Shown here: positions 1 to 8,684 of the stretch, piece by piece
Layout of the letters: every line of letters begins with the position of its first letter
Position numbering within the stretch: position 1 is the stretch's first letter
DNA from: Moorena producens 3L
GTDB lineage: Bacteria > Cyanobacteriota > Cyanobacteriia > Cyanobacteriales > Coleofasciculaceae
Direction of reading: 5' to 3'
NCBI RefSeq assembly: GCF_000211815.1
Contig: NZ_GL890944.1
Coordinates: forward strand, 17,923-81,922
Length of the DNA: 64,000 nt
Position numbers and translations under genes: made by a program
Notes under the pieces: generated by a model
Databases searched by the model: none
The model's input: only the letters and a program-made list of their open reading frames with translations
Told to the model about the DNA's origin: nothing

Positions 1-267
1 GATAATGCCTAATCAAACGTTTTGCACTGTTACTACAACTACCAATTAATAATTTCATTGCTCTGTCAACAGACAACCCACAAACTGACACATAGGGTTA
101 GTGTTCCATATTTCGTCAAACCACAATAAATATAGAACACATGTTTTAAAGGTTCTTTTAGCTTGAGTGGGATGGACAAAGCTTTGAAATTCTTCACATT
201 TATAGTTGCTGTGGTACTATCTGGATGGTTTAAGGCGACTTAGATTAAGTAAATCGACTTATTACCA
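1..267. other. leading non-coding stretch
   Basis: No open frame, RNA gene or hairpin that I can support. It is AT-rich and ends at the GTG start of the oxidoreductase gene, so it probably holds that gene's upstream region, but I cannot place a convincing promoter. Confidence 0.4.
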
Positions 268-1374
268 GTGGTGGAGGAGCAAAAAAGAGTGCAGAATAGT
301 ACTTATCAAAGACATCGAGATCATCAAGTCCAGCGCAACTTACCGCAGCCAATCAAAATCGGTGTGATTGGCGTTGGCAATATGGGACAACATCATGCCC
401 GAGTTTTGAGTCTTCTCAAAGACGTTGAAATTGTGGGTGTGGCAGACATTAACGTCGAGCGTGGTTTAAATATTGCCAGTAAGTACCGTGTTCGCTTTTT
501 TGAAGATTATCACGATCTTCTTCCCTATGTAGAGGCGGTTTGCATTGCAGTACCGACCCGTCTACATCATGACGTCGGGATGACTTGTCTACAAGCTGGA
601 GTGCATATCTTAATTGAAAAACCGATTGCCGCTAGTATTGCTGAGGCAGAATCGTTAGTAAATGCAGCAGCAGAGTCCCAATGTATTCTCCAAGTTGGAC
701 ATATTGAACGTTTTAACCCAGCTTTCCTTGAACTGAGCAAAGTTCTCAAGACAGAACAATTGCTGGCTGTGGAAGCTCATCGCATGAGTCCCTACTCTGA
801 CCGAGCCAATGATGTCTCGGTGGTTTTGGATCTCATGATTCATGATATAGATCTATTACTAGAATTGGTAGCCTCACCTGTGACAAGGTTAACCGCTAGT
901 GGCAGCCGTGCTTCTGATTCCGGGTATTTAGATTACGTCACTGCTACCTTGGGGTTTGCCAATGGTATTGTTGGTACTGTCACGGCCAGTAAAGTGACAC
1001 ACCGAAAAATCCGTCGCATCGCTGCCCATTGCAAAAATTCTCTGACGGAAGCTGATTTCCTAAATAATGAGATTCTAATTCATCGGCAAACCACTGCCAA
1101 TTATATGACCGACTATGGTCAAGTGCTTTACCGACAGGATGGTTTGATTGAGAAGGTTTATACCAGTAATATTGAACCACTCCATGCTGAGTTAGAACAC
1201 TTTGTCAATTGTGTACGGGGTGGTAATCAACCTTCTGTCGGAGGTGAACAAGCTCTGAAAGCACTGCGCTTGGCCAGTTTGATTGAGCAGATGGCTCTTG
1301 ATGGTCAAGTTTGGCACAACGTAGACAATGGGAATCATAAACTCCATACTTCCGTCATGACAGTTCCGTGTTAG
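268..1374 (+). CDS. Gfo/Idh/MocA family NAD(P)-dependent oxidoreductase
   Basis: Cytoplasmic sugar-type dehydrogenase of 368 residues. The Rossmann fold starts near residue 31 with IGVIGVGNMGQHHARVL, followed by the VADIN strand; the family EKP motif (HILIEKPIAAS) lies near residue 115, with the Gfo/Idh C-terminal domain after it. IHDIDLLLEL around residue 190 resembles the family's catalytic-region HxxD pattern. The start is GTG-GTG, and the first 30 or so residues are a basic, glutamine-rich extension before the fold, so a later start is possible. The substrate is unknown; UDP-amino-sugar or inositol-type substrates are common in this family. It is monocistronic, since the next downstream DNA is an inserted tnpB element. 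Confidence 0.85.
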   Translation: MVEEQKRVQNSTYQRHRDHQVQRNLPQPIKIGVIGVGNMGQHHARVLSLLKDVEIVGVADINVERGLNIASKYRVRFFEDYHDLLPYVEAVCIAVPTRLHHDVGMTCLQAGVHILIEKPIAASIAEAESLVNAAAESQCILQVGHIERFNPAFLELSKVLKTEQLLAVEAHRMSPYSDRANDVSVVLDLMIHDIDLLLELVASPVTRLTASGSRASDSGYLDYVTATLGFANGIVGTVTASKVTHRKIRRIAAHCKNSLTEADFLNNEILIHRQTTANYMTDYGQVLYRQDGLIEKVYTSNIEPLHAELEHFVNCVRGGNQPSVGGEQALKALRLASLIEQMALDGQVWHNVDNGNHKLHTSVMTVPC

Positions 1375-1408
1375 TGACTTGTTGTTGATTTGTTGTTGAT
1401 GATGTAGG

Positions 1409-1432
1409 GGTCAGTTGCACTTGTAACTGACC
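1409..1432. terminator. stem-loop downstream of the oxidoreductase gene
   Basis: Perfect 8-bp inverted repeat GGTCAGTT / AACTGACC with an 8-nt loop, 35 nt after the stop codon. There is no T-run after it, so a terminator role is only a guess. Confidence 0.35.
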
Positions 1433-1558
1433 GACATTAGGGGGAGCCCAATAGGGTAAGGAACAAATAAGTACAAAGTCTGCCTGGACTGACTTCAACA
1501 GGGGGTCTTGAATTCGGATTTGCGATCAACCTTTTCCCCTGTGGCTTTGATCATTTAC

Positions 1559-3181
1559 CTGACCAGTGTGATCACTGATGAAGCTACCAAGACACCCCGA
1601 AATGTGAGAGCCCTGCGTTTTTAGACCGGGTGTGAAACAGAGCGACTGGATTAATCCAGTCGTATCTCGAACCCATGAAACTATTTAATGGAACTATTTA
1701 ATGAAACTATAGATATGTCACAATATTTGAAAGGAGGTGATGATCAAGATGTACAAAACAATTCCTGTAAAAGCAGTATTTAATGATGAAGAAAAAGCTT
1801 TTTGGCTGTTTCAATGTGAGAATGCTAACAGTCTATGGAATTGTGCGATTTATTACTCTAAACAAAAGCATTACAGTTGGCTAGAGCAACAAGTAGAGGC
1901 TTACACCACTTACTGGAAGGAAGATGTACTGCGGTATGGGTGGAGAACTTATAAGTGCGGGGTTAAATACGCAGAGCTTTGTAAAGAGCTGAAAGAAAAC
2001 CCCCACTACAAAGCCATGGCCGCCCAATCAGCACAGCAAACTCTCAAGTCTGTGGCTGAATCAATTACAAGTTACAACCAATTAGTTGGACTTTACTATA
2101 AAGGCCAGGTAGACAGACCAAGGCTTCTTAGATACCGAAAGAAAGGGGGACTAGCAGCTGTTACTTTTCCCAGGCAAGCTCTTACTTACAAAGAAGGTTT
2201 ATTTTATCCTTCTATAAGCAAAGAGAGTAAATCAGAATTACTTACTGAAATAGCCTTAGAAGCTCCGTATTTTTTTGACCCAGATTGGGTCAAAGAGGTG
2301 ACTATTCGACCATATTTAGGGCAACTATGGATCCACTGGGTGATAGATGATGAAAAACAGCCGATAGAGGATAACCCAAATCTTGATTATTCTCAGGCAT
2401 GGAGTTTCGATCATGGTGGCGATAATTGGTTGACCGGTGTATCGACTCATGGAAAGAGTCTAATCCTTGATGGTCGAAAGCTGAAGTCAATGAATCAGGG
2501 TTATGCTCGCCTGGTCGCAAAATACAAAACCGGGAAGCCTGAGTTTTATTGGGATACGAACTTAGATAGAGTTCAGCGGAATCGAAATAACCAAATGCGG
2601 GATGCAGTCAATAAAGCCGCCCGTTTCATTATTAATCGCTGCCTCAACGACCGCATTGGGAATATTGTAATCGGATGGAATGAACGACAAAAAGACTCAA
2701 TTAATATAGGTCGAAGAGGTAATCAAAATTTTGTAGTAATTCCTACAAAAAGATTAATCAAAAGGCTGGAACAAATATGCCCTGAGTATGGCATTAAATT
2801 GACAGTAACTGAGGAATCTTACACAAGTAAAGCGTCGTACTTGGACGAAGACCCATTACCTAAGCACGGTGAAAAACCCAGTGGATGGCAACCTTCGGGA
2901 AAAAGAGTAAGGCGCGGGCTTTATAAGACCAAGGAAGGATACCTAGTTAATGCAGACTGTAATGGCGCGGGAAACATTACTAGGAAAGTAGCCAAACAGT
3001 TAGGTCTCGATCTAACCAAGATGGGTAGGGGAGCTTTGACACTCCCGCATAGGTATGACATTTTTAACTCTCTTAAAAAATCATATCGAATGAGCTGTGT
3101 TCGCGAAGCGTCGCACGGGAAAACCGCTGCGACTTCACATCCTCATAGAATCCCCCGTGTTTCAACCGGGGGAGATGTCAA
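1559..3181 (+). mobile_element. IS200/IS605-type element carrying only tnpB
   Basis: The right end has the family's imperfect hairpin at 3149-3172 (GAATCCCCCG, loop, CGGGGGAG) and finishes in TCAA at 3178-3181. On the left the first plausible cleavage site is TTAC at 1555-1558, so the element would run from 1559; this boundary is less certain. TTAC/TCAA is the IS608-type cleavage pair. No tnpA is present, so movement would need a TnpA supplied elsewhere. The right end lies inside the 3' end of the convergent SGNH hydrolase gene and replaces its last codons. Confidence 0.6.
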
Positions 3182-3185
3182 CTGA
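1749..3185 (+). CDS. tnpB: TnpB-like RNA-guided nuclease, variant active-site class
   Basis: IS1341-type TnpB of about 478 residues. The chosen start is ATG 1749, 11 nt after a strong AAAGGAGG; GTG 1737 and ATG 1740 are in frame but overlap that site. The RuvC-like parts are visible: FDHGGDNWLT (first Asp, about residue 221), then IVIGWNERQK where canonical TnpB has IxxE but here has Gly, then EESYTSKAS (about residue 355) and NADCNGAGNI (third Asp, about residue 403). There is no CxxC zinc finger. The Glu in the ESYTS motif may be the relocated catalytic acid, as proposed for some TnpB and Fanzor groups. The last 40 residues run into a small repeat and the right-end hairpin. Confidence 0.85.
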   Translation: MYKTIPVKAVFNDEEKAFWLFQCENANSLWNCAIYYSKQKHYSWLEQQVEAYTTYWKEDVLRYGWRTYKCGVKYAELCKELKENPHYKAMAAQSAQQTLKSVAESITSYNQLVGLYYKGQVDRPRLLRYRKKGGLAAVTFPRQALTYKEGLFYPSISKESKSELLTEIALEAPYFFDPDWVKEVTIRPYLGQLWIHWVIDDEKQPIEDNPNLDYSQAWSFDHGGDNWLTGVSTHGKSLILDGRKLKSMNQGYARLVAKYKTGKPEFYWDTNLDRVQRNRNNQMRDAVNKAARFIINRCLNDRIGNIVIGWNERQKDSINIGRRGNQNFVVIPTKRLIKRLEQICPEYGIKLTVTEESYTSKASYLDEDPLPKHGEKPSGWQPSGKRVRRGLYKTKEGYLVNADCNGAGNITRKVAKQLGLDLTKMGRGALTLPHRYDIFNSLKKSYRMSCVREASHGKTAATSHPHRIPRVSTGGDVN

Positions 3186-4135
3186 GCTGATATAACTTCA
3201 CTGACTTTCTGATTTCCTTGGGGGCTAAGGTGAATGTGGTCACGGTAAAGTATTTCTGGTGTTTCGGTGTTATTGAACACTGGTAAAAAATCTAGATAAG
3301 TAATGTTGTGCTCGCCAGTAAAGTCACTCAAGCGTTTACGGGCTTTTAACTCATAGTCACGAGGTCCTTTGGTACCAATTTCCCGGAGTAGGGGGGTCAT
3401 CCCTAGCACTAACTTGGCTCCAGCAGCATCAGTTAGGGTCTTAATTTCCCCAATGGCCTTGAGATTAAAGCCAACCCGGTCTCCTGGTTCTGCTCTGACT
3501 GCTTCCATTTCAGGAATAGCTGGTGCTCTCAGGAGATAGCGACTCCAGATCTCGGCTATGGCTAAGAGGGGTTTTTGGCTGGGATAATTGCGATCGCGTC
3601 CCACTTGTACAGAAGTCGGTGCTGTAGCAAACAAGTCATCGGTATTAATCAGTAATACCACTACATGGGCGTTGAAGGTGCCAAAGCGTCGTAGATAGGC
3701 TAACTCATTTCGTGGTCCCCAAGAATTAGCAGAAGCATTAAGGACTTCGACTGTTTCAAATGGTTTCTCCTTGGTTAGACTTGGTAAGACGTCTTTGGTC
3801 AGCCATAGTTCTAATTGAGATTGGAGCCGTGCTGATATGGTTTGGTCTTGGTCTGTCCACCAAGCCCCATTGGCAACAGAATCCCCCAGTAGGAACACCC
3901 GCAGCATCGATGGCGGTGGGCTAGGAGTAGTGGTGGGACTGCGCATGGAATATTCATTAATGACAATGCGGTTGCCAAACCGTCTGGTGCTTTGGTTAGG
4001 GGCTAGCAAGTAGCCAATTTCCTCATCTGCCACATAAATCAGGGGATTACCGAAGCCCAGCAGCCATCGTAAACCCACCTCTAGCGCTACCAAGGAACTG
4101 ACTAGCACTGCCAAGGTTAATAGCAATACTTTCAC
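3143..4135 (-). CDS. SGNH/GDSL hydrolase, C-terminus altered by an insertion
   Basis: 330 residues. The N-terminus is a signal-anchor (MKVLLLTLAVLVSSLVALEV), so the enzyme is probably exported or membrane-anchored. The block I nucleophile motif FLLGDSVANG lies near residue 82 and the block V motif DHIHLSPQGN near residue 303, which fits an esterase or acyl-hydrolase. The final 13 residues after VSEVISAQ are read from the right end of the tnpB element, so the native tail has been replaced; removing the element and joining at TTAC would give a different short tail. The catalytic motifs lie upstream of the junction, so the enzyme may still work. The substrate cannot be told. Confidence 0.8.
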   Translation of the reverse strand: MKVLLLTLAVLVSSLVALEVGLRWLLGFGNPLIYVADEEIGYLLAPNQSTRRFGNRIVINEYSMRSPTTTPSPPPSMLRVFLLGDSVANGAWWTDQDQTISARLQSQLELWLTKDVLPSLTKEKPFETVEVLNASANSWGPRNELAYLRRFGTFNAHVVVLLINTDDLFATAPTSVQVGRDRNYPSQKPLLAIAEIWSRYLLRAPAIPEMEAVRAEPGDRVGFNLKAIGEIKTLTDAAGAKLVLGMTPLLREIGTKGPRDYELKARKRLSDFTGEHNITYLDFLPVFNNTETPEILYRDHIHLSPQGNQKVSEVISAQLTSPPVETRGIL

Positions 4136-4333
4136 AAGAAAATCCTATATATTTTATAAATTTTTCCTATACTTTTCTCTAGGTTTTCAGTACTGAGATC
4201 ACTTTAAAAGCCGAGTATAACCGCTCAAAGCTGAGTATACCAAGGTTAATCGGTAAATTTCCCCCTGATTTAGCCCTGGCTATAATCGACTTGTTGGTTA
4301 GATCCCTGATAACTCAAACAGGAGCGACAAACT

Positions 4334-4474
4334 ATGTCAGACCTCAATCGTGGCATCATGAAGTTTAAAGGAGCTGATAGCCCGAAAGCCGTTGTTATTT
4401 CAGCAATTCTGGTTTTGGGCAGTATCAGCGTTCTGATCTGGTGGGCATTGCACAACGCTTACAGCATTGGCTAA
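4334..4474 (+). CDS. small single-span membrane protein (46 aa)
   Basis: ATG at 4334 is preceded by AGGAG with good spacing. The protein has a hydrophilic N-terminus (MSDLNRGIMKFKGADSPKA), one transmembrane segment (VVISAILVLGSISVLIWWAL) and a short tail. It resembles small cyanobacterial thylakoid or complex-associated subunits, but I cannot name it. It lies just upstream of tRNA-Tyr in the same direction. Confidence 0.7.
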   Translation: MSDLNRGIMKFKGADSPKAVVISAILVLGSISVLIWWALHNAYSIG

Positions 4475-4545
4475 TTCCGGTCGATTTCCTGAAAAAATTG
4501 ACAATTCCTAAAAGCTGTGCTAACATTTATAAATGTGAGCTAAAA

Positions 4546-4630
4546 GGGTCGGTGCCCGAGTGGTTAATGGGGGCGGACTGTAAATCCGTTGGCTATGCCT
4601 ACGCTGGTTCAAATCCAGCCCGGCCCACCA
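4546..4630 (+). tRNA. tRNA-Tyr (GTA), CCA encoded
   Basis: Class II cloverleaf with a long variable arm. The acceptor stem is GGGTCGG/CCGGCCC, the anticodon loop is CTGTAAA with GTA, the T arm is CTGGTTCAAATCCAG, and the 3' ACCA is encoded. Confidence 0.95.
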
Positions 4631-4830
4631 CAATGGTTTGAGATATAACCTAAATATGCTTTTGATAAGTCAGCATAATATTTGCTGATTTTAACCGTTA
4701 ACTAATTACCATGACTGGTTTGGCCTCGGTAAATCAAAAGCTGATTAATTGATACCTTGGCAGAGTAAATTTGGCCAAAGTACAATAGGCTAAATCAAAC
4801 CAATAATGTAAATCTAATAATTTCAATCTA

Positions 4831-4902
4831 GCCCGTGTGGCTCAGTGGTAGAGCACACCCTTGGTAAGGGTGAGGTCACGAGTTCAATCCTCGTCACGGG
4901 CT
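4831..4902 (+). tRNA. tRNA-Thr (GGT)
   Basis: 72-nt cloverleaf. The acceptor is GCCCGTG/CACGGGC, the anticodon stem is CACCC/GGGTG with loop TTGGTAA (anticodon GGT), and the T loop is GTTCAATC. CCA is not encoded. Confidence 0.95.
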
Positions 4903-4996
4903 TTTAAGCATAAATTTCCGAATATTTACTAAATTGTACAGTATTGTAGAGTGAGTAATTATTGGTCACAAAGGCAAATACAGCACAATACCCTTT

Positions 4997-5326
4997 CTAA
5001 TGATTGTGCTGAGATAGCAAACGGGTACGAATTACGCTGAGATCAGGTTGGATACTAGACAAACGTTGCTGCACTGATTCAGCTAATTGCTCTCTCTGAT
5101 TTAAGTATGTTTCTACCGCATTTTGGTGTCGAAGGTAGTAGCCAATTGTATTGTAAACATCGGACAAAGATAGAGTCGAGTATCGATGGACAATAGACTC
5201 AGGGGATGCACCATCTTGAAACGCTCGAATAACAGTCTCTAGCAAAACCCTTGAATTTCCAACTCGAATCGCTCCGGTTTCATCTTCTCGCAAAGGTGGT
5301 GTCTCACGTTCCAAAACGAGGCTCAT
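4997..5326 (-). CDS. DUF433 domain protein (orphan antitoxin-like)
   Basis: 109 residues. The DUF433 core spans about residues 20-75 (GNSRVLLETVIRAFQDGASPESIVHRY, then LSDVYNTIGYYLRH), a winged-helix-like fold. DUF433 genes are often followed by a DUF5615 PIN-like toxin gene, which would be read next on this strand; instead there is only about 95 nt of AT-rich DNA and tRNA-Thr. It is therefore an orphan antitoxin-like gene or a plain regulator. Confidence 0.7.
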   Translation of the reverse strand: MSLVLERETPPLREDETGAIRVGNSRVLLETVIRAFQDGASPESIVHRYSTLSLSDVYNTIGYYLRHQNAVETYLNQREQLAESVQQRLSSIQPDLSVIRTRLLSQHNH

Positions 5327-5441
5327 AGATTAATTTTCCTAAATCCAGTATCAAACCATCGTAACTTACCTCACAGCGCAATTGCTCAGTGAACTTAAAA
5401 ACACTGTCTCAAAATTGGGCGTTGCTGAATATCGAAATGAT

Positions 5442-5654
5442 TTAACTATAAAGGGGAATTTTATGATAATTTAAATAATAAATAAGAAGCCTAATTGATA
5501 AATGCAAGATTTTATTGATGCAATGCGCGAGTGTGGAGAGACCCCCAAGACCTTGCTGCATCGCTTGTTCAGATTTAGAGTAGCACAGAGTGCGTCGATG
5601 TAGTCTTGCTAAATAATGTCTCAATCTTGTATTTTCATTTTCTATGAAAGTCAT
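5442..5654 (-). pseudogene. IS1-family transposase C-terminal remnant with a nested repeat
   Basis: Only the C-terminal piece of an IS1-type transposase remains: ENENTRLRHYLARLHRRTLCYSKSE followed by IRLLIYYLNYHKIPL. Between these two parts, about 18 codons (QAMQQGLGGLSTLAHCINK) come from a 50-nt hairpin repeat at 5515-5564 that landed in frame. No upstream part of the transposase is found. This is decayed mobile DNA. Confidence 0.75.
5515..5564 (-). repeat. GCGATGCAG...CATCAA hairpin repeat, copy 1
   Basis: On the minus strand it reads GCGATGCAGCAAGGTCTTGG and ends GCATTGCATCAA. It belongs to the same family as 18498-18547, 27067-27116, 47476-47588 and 53752-53826. It is inserted in frame in the IS1 remnant. 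Confidence 0.75.
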
Positions 5655-5759
5655 ATAAATTTTATTAACCCAAGTTGCTAGTTATGCAGATGCGGTTTGA
5701 CCGTAGGTCACGCTACGGGAACCCACGAGGGTGTTGAGCTTAACTAATGGTAACTAGAA

Positions 5760-6407
5760 TTGATCATTGATAACTGGTTAAACCTATTACGACAGCAGCG
5801 AGTAATTGCTGTGATTCGAGCATCCTCGAAATCCCTAGGCGAGCAGATGGCTAAGACGGTAGCCACTGGGGGTATACGGTTAATTGAAATTACCTGGAAT
5901 AGCGCTGATGCTCCTGAGCTGATTAGTCAGCTCCATAGAGAATTACCCAACTGTATCATCGGTACTGGCACGATCTTAAACCAATCTCAGTTACATCAGG
6001 CAATTGATGTTGGAGCGCAGTTTATCTTTAGTCCCCATGTAGATATACCAGTTATTAAAGCAGCAATAGCTGCTAAGGTGCCAGTGGTTCCCGGAGCACT
6101 TTCCCCCACAGAAATTGTGACAGCTTGGGATGCTGGTGCTAGCTGTGTTAAGGTATTTCCGATTCAGGCAGTCGGTGGTGCTAGTTACATCAAAGCCTTA
6201 CTTGGACCACTCGGTCACATCCCTTTAATTCCTACTGGTGGTGTTACCATAGACAATGCTCAGGAATTGATTAATATCGGAGCGATCGCTGTGGGTCTTT
6301 CAGGGAATTTGTTTCCTCAATCCCTGATTGATGAGGGGAATTGGAATGCGATCGCAAAACGAGCAAAACAGCTAAAGCAACGATTAGCCCCTGATTCTCT
6401 AAGTTGA
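5760..6407 (+). CDS. eda: bifunctional KHG/KDPG aldolase
   Basis: 215-residue class I aldolase cleaving 2-keto-3-deoxy-6-phosphogluconate to pyruvate and glyceraldehyde 3-phosphate (Entner-Doudoroff), and 4-hydroxy-2-oxoglutarate. The barrel is complete: WLNLLRQQRVIAVIR at the N-terminus, Glu43 in LIEITW, GTGTILN, FSPHVD, PGALSPTE, Schiff-base Lys131 in CVKVFPIQ, and the phosphate-binding PTGGV. The position of the E. coli Arg after EVTL is Asn here. TTG 5760 is the first start after an in-frame TAA and is needed to include the conserved N-terminus. Confidence 0.9.
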   Translation: MIIDNWLNLLRQQRVIAVIRASSKSLGEQMAKTVATGGIRLIEITWNSADAPELISQLHRELPNCIIGTGTILNQSQLHQAIDVGAQFIFSPHVDIPVIKAAIAAKVPVVPGALSPTEIVTAWDAGASCVKVFPIQAVGGASYIKALLGPLGHIPLIPTGGVTIDNAQELINIGAIAVGLSGNLFPQSLIDEGNWNAIAKRAKQLKQRLAPDSLS

Positions 6408-6688
6408 GGCTATGATATGGGTGATTTGTTTGATTGACTGCTAAGGTTATATGTTTTTCCACTGGCTAAATCCGTTAAGAAGCTTGTTTGCCAGTTTCCC
6501 ACTGATGCTAATCGCCTTGGCTGTCTGGACAACACCAGCGTTGACCAATCCTGTAAGTGAGCAAATCGCTACCAGAGTGATGGAACTGCAAGATTCAGAG
6601 GAACGCTGGATTGAGATAGACCTAACCAATCAAAGGCTGATTGCTTGGGAAGGTAGACAACCGGTTTATGCAATAATTGTCTCCACTG

Positions 6689-6834
6689 TTGACACTCCCC
6701 GCCCTGGAAGGACGGGGATTCTTGCTTCAACGGGGTGACTTGTTTAACCAGGCCGGAGCCAGGAAAAATAGAGGTCTCCACTCCACAAGCGTATTTGGTC
6801 TATGACCTAGGTTTCGGTGTGCCCCACCGTACCT
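6689..6834 (-). ncRNA. omega/reRNA-like right-end segment
   Basis: About 146 nt starting with a GGTACGGTGGGGCACACC-type motif and ending with the right-end hairpin. The same segment is at the 3' end of the full tnpB element (45845-45988) and in two other tnpB-less elements. In this family the right end is the scaffold of the TnpB guide RNA, and the adjoining flank serves as guide. Expression is inferred. Confidence 0.6.
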
Positions 6835-7092
6835 AATCTAGTTAACAAGTTAGATAAACTTTTTCTTGATCTTATGTTTTCGTAGATATCCAAATCGTTA
6901 GATTTGATTATGCAATAAGCTGATCTCTTAGCTTATTTTTTACATTATCTACTTATTTTAAGATCATGTTTATCTAGAACATTATTTTTTTTCGCTAGGC
7001 TTTTATTTTAACACGATGCGAAAAAAACGTCAAGTCTTAATTTCACAAAAAGCTGTCCTATAAGGACGGGGCGCGATTACCCAAATTTTTTG
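6689..7092 (-). mobile_element. 404-bp tnpB-less IS608-like element
   Basis: On the minus strand the element starts after TTTAC (plus GTAA at 7093-7096) with a left-end hairpin (CCCCGTCCTTATAGGAC) and ends with the right-end hairpin (GAATCCCCG, CGGGGAG) and TCAA (plus TTGA at 6689-6692). There is no open frame of note inside. It shares its ends with the elements at 18305 and 32206. It is a non-autonomous derivative that would need TnpA in trans. Confidence 0.88.
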
Positions 7093-7493
7093 GTAAAGAT
7101 TCAACACCTACCCATCCTGGTACATTCACTATTCAATCCAAGCGTCGCAAGGACAGAATGCGTGGTGCAGATTACGATCTGGCTAATGTACCTTATGCCA
7201 TGTATTACCACCGGGGCTATGCTATCCATGGGGCATACTGGCATCGTAAGTTTGGTACTCCAGTAAGTCATGGCTGTGTCAATGTAGCTGTGGATCATGC
7301 TGAGTGGTTATTTGATTGGGCGTCTGTGGGAACACCAATCGTGATTCATCAGGGCGTTGAAGAATTGGCCAATGATGAATGATATCAAGTCTGTTGAATC
7401 ATTTGAATCATTTCCAAGATCGTTCTTCTTTTTTTGTAATGGGTAATTGCTAAGGGAAATAACCAATTACCGTAAGCATTCAGGCTACCGCTG

Positions 7494-8681
7494 TCAGCAT
7501 TCAGCTGACAGTCCTGTTAATTTTTTTAAGAATAGTTGACCAGCTTCTTCCAAATTCCCATCCAGGGAAAATGTCAAGCTGCGGACTCGAATATCACGAA
7601 TTTTAACATCAAGGGGTTGAGTTAAAGGAGCTGGATATACTAAAACTGCCTCTTGGCAATCTTGTGTGATGGCATAGATTACTACTTGGTTAAAATCCTC
7701 ACGAGATGGACTAATAGGGATTTTATACTTAGTATCGAGAATGCAGTATGTTTTCTCAGTCGCTACCTCGTAGAGTACTAAATCAATGTAAAAATATAAT
7801 GTCTTGTCGATGTCTACTTTTTCGAGTATCTTAATCCCAAAGCCACTGGGTAAGTGCGATTTTAGCCATTCAGCCACAAAGCGTTCATAGAGTTTTGCCA
7901 TGTTAACTAGAAAGGGCAACATGGTATTACTACCTGTTTGATGACTTGGTCCGCTGTGTTCGAGAAAAAAGCGGCAAAGAGCATGTAACCTTTGGTAATT
8001 CTGATTGAGCCGATTATAGTTTCGTCCGATACAATCCCTAGCACTATAAGGTTGTAGGGTGACAAGGTTTTGTAGGGCATGATAGGCTTGGCGCAACATT
8101 GGACTTACATTAGCGCTATATAAACTAGTGCGACAGATACAGTGGAGTGTCCAGGCGATAATCTGATTATCTTCGATGTCACTAGTGTGTTCGTCGTAAT
8201 GGCAGTTAAGTTTGATATCCCATGGCTTCTGGATCGTTTGCTGTACATCCAAACGCCCCCGAAGGTATGCTAGTTGAGCAATTGTGGGGATGTAGGTGCG
8301 GTAGAGTCCTTGGCGAATGCGATCGCGTATGCCATTAATGAGGATACTGACCAGGTAATCGTAAAATTCTTCTAGAGATTGACAATCAATCAACCCCTCT
8401 AGAATGTGAAAGCTTCTAAGATTATAGGCATAGTCAAGCATTCCGAAAAGATTGTTTAGGGGGACTTTCGGCTGGAGTTGGATGCTCAGTTCATTGGTTA
8501 GGGGAATATAACCTACCCATCCTTGAGAGGTTAGTTGCCAGTAATCCCCGGTTTTGGAGTATTCAAGATTTACTGTTACCTGATTGCTGTATTTTTGCTG
8601 CAATTCATGGATTACCGATTCTGGAATCTGGTAGCGTGGAATCTTATCTGGCTGATATTCCGTTAGTTTAATTATTTTCAT
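7494..8681 (-). CDS. mcrC: McrC-family restriction subunit
   Basis: 395 residues, the nuclease partner of McrB in type IV restriction that cuts modified DNA. The N-terminal half is the McrC DNA-binding-like region (WVGYIPLTNELSIQLQPKVPLNNLFGML). The C-terminal PD-(D/E)xK nuclease is seen as FYIDLVLYEV followed by CILDTKYK (Asp ... Asp-x-Lys), near residues 300-325. ATG lies 3 nt after the mcrB stop, so the two are translationally coupled, as usual for mcrBC. Confidence 0.9.
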   Translation of the reverse strand: MKIIKLTEYQPDKIPRYQIPESVIHELQQKYSNQVTVNLEYSKTGDYWQLTSQGWVGYIPLTNELSIQLQPKVPLNNLFGMLDYAYNLRSFHILEGLIDCQSLEEFYDYLVSILINGIRDRIRQGLYRTYIPTIAQLAYLRGRLDVQQTIQKPWDIKLNCHYDEHTSDIEDNQIIAWTLHCICRTSLYSANVSPMLRQAYHALQNLVTLQPYSARDCIGRNYNRLNQNYQRLHALCRFFLEHSGPSHQTGSNTMLPFLVNMAKLYERFVAEWLKSHLPSGFGIKILEKVDIDKTLYFYIDLVLYEVATEKTYCILDTKYKIPISPSREDFNQVVIYAITQDCQEAVLVYPAPLTQPLDVKIRDIRVRSLTFSLDGNLEEAGQLFLKKLTGLSAEC

Positions 8682-8684
8682 TTT

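Larger units (their letters stand above)
6451..7382 (+). pseudogene. L,D-transpeptidase (YkuD) gene split by a 404-bp element
   Basis: The N-terminal part (6451-6688) has a signal peptide (LMLIALAVWTTPALT) and WIEIDLTNQRLIAWEGRQPVYAIIVST. The C-terminal part (7093-7382) has the YkuD core: YYHRGYAIHGAYWH and the catalytic SHGCVN. Removing 6689-7092 joins VST directly to GKDSTPTHPGTFTIQSKRR in the same frame and gives a 175-residue protein typical of cyanobacterial periplasmic L,D-transpeptidases that cross-link peptidoglycan. As it stands the product stops inside the element, without the active-site Cys. Exact excision would restore the gene. Confidence 0.9.

Noticed and set aside
6695..7085. 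Riboswitch or attenuator within the transpeptidase gene
   Set aside because: The two hairpins are the left and right ends of an IS608-like element with matching copies elsewhere.
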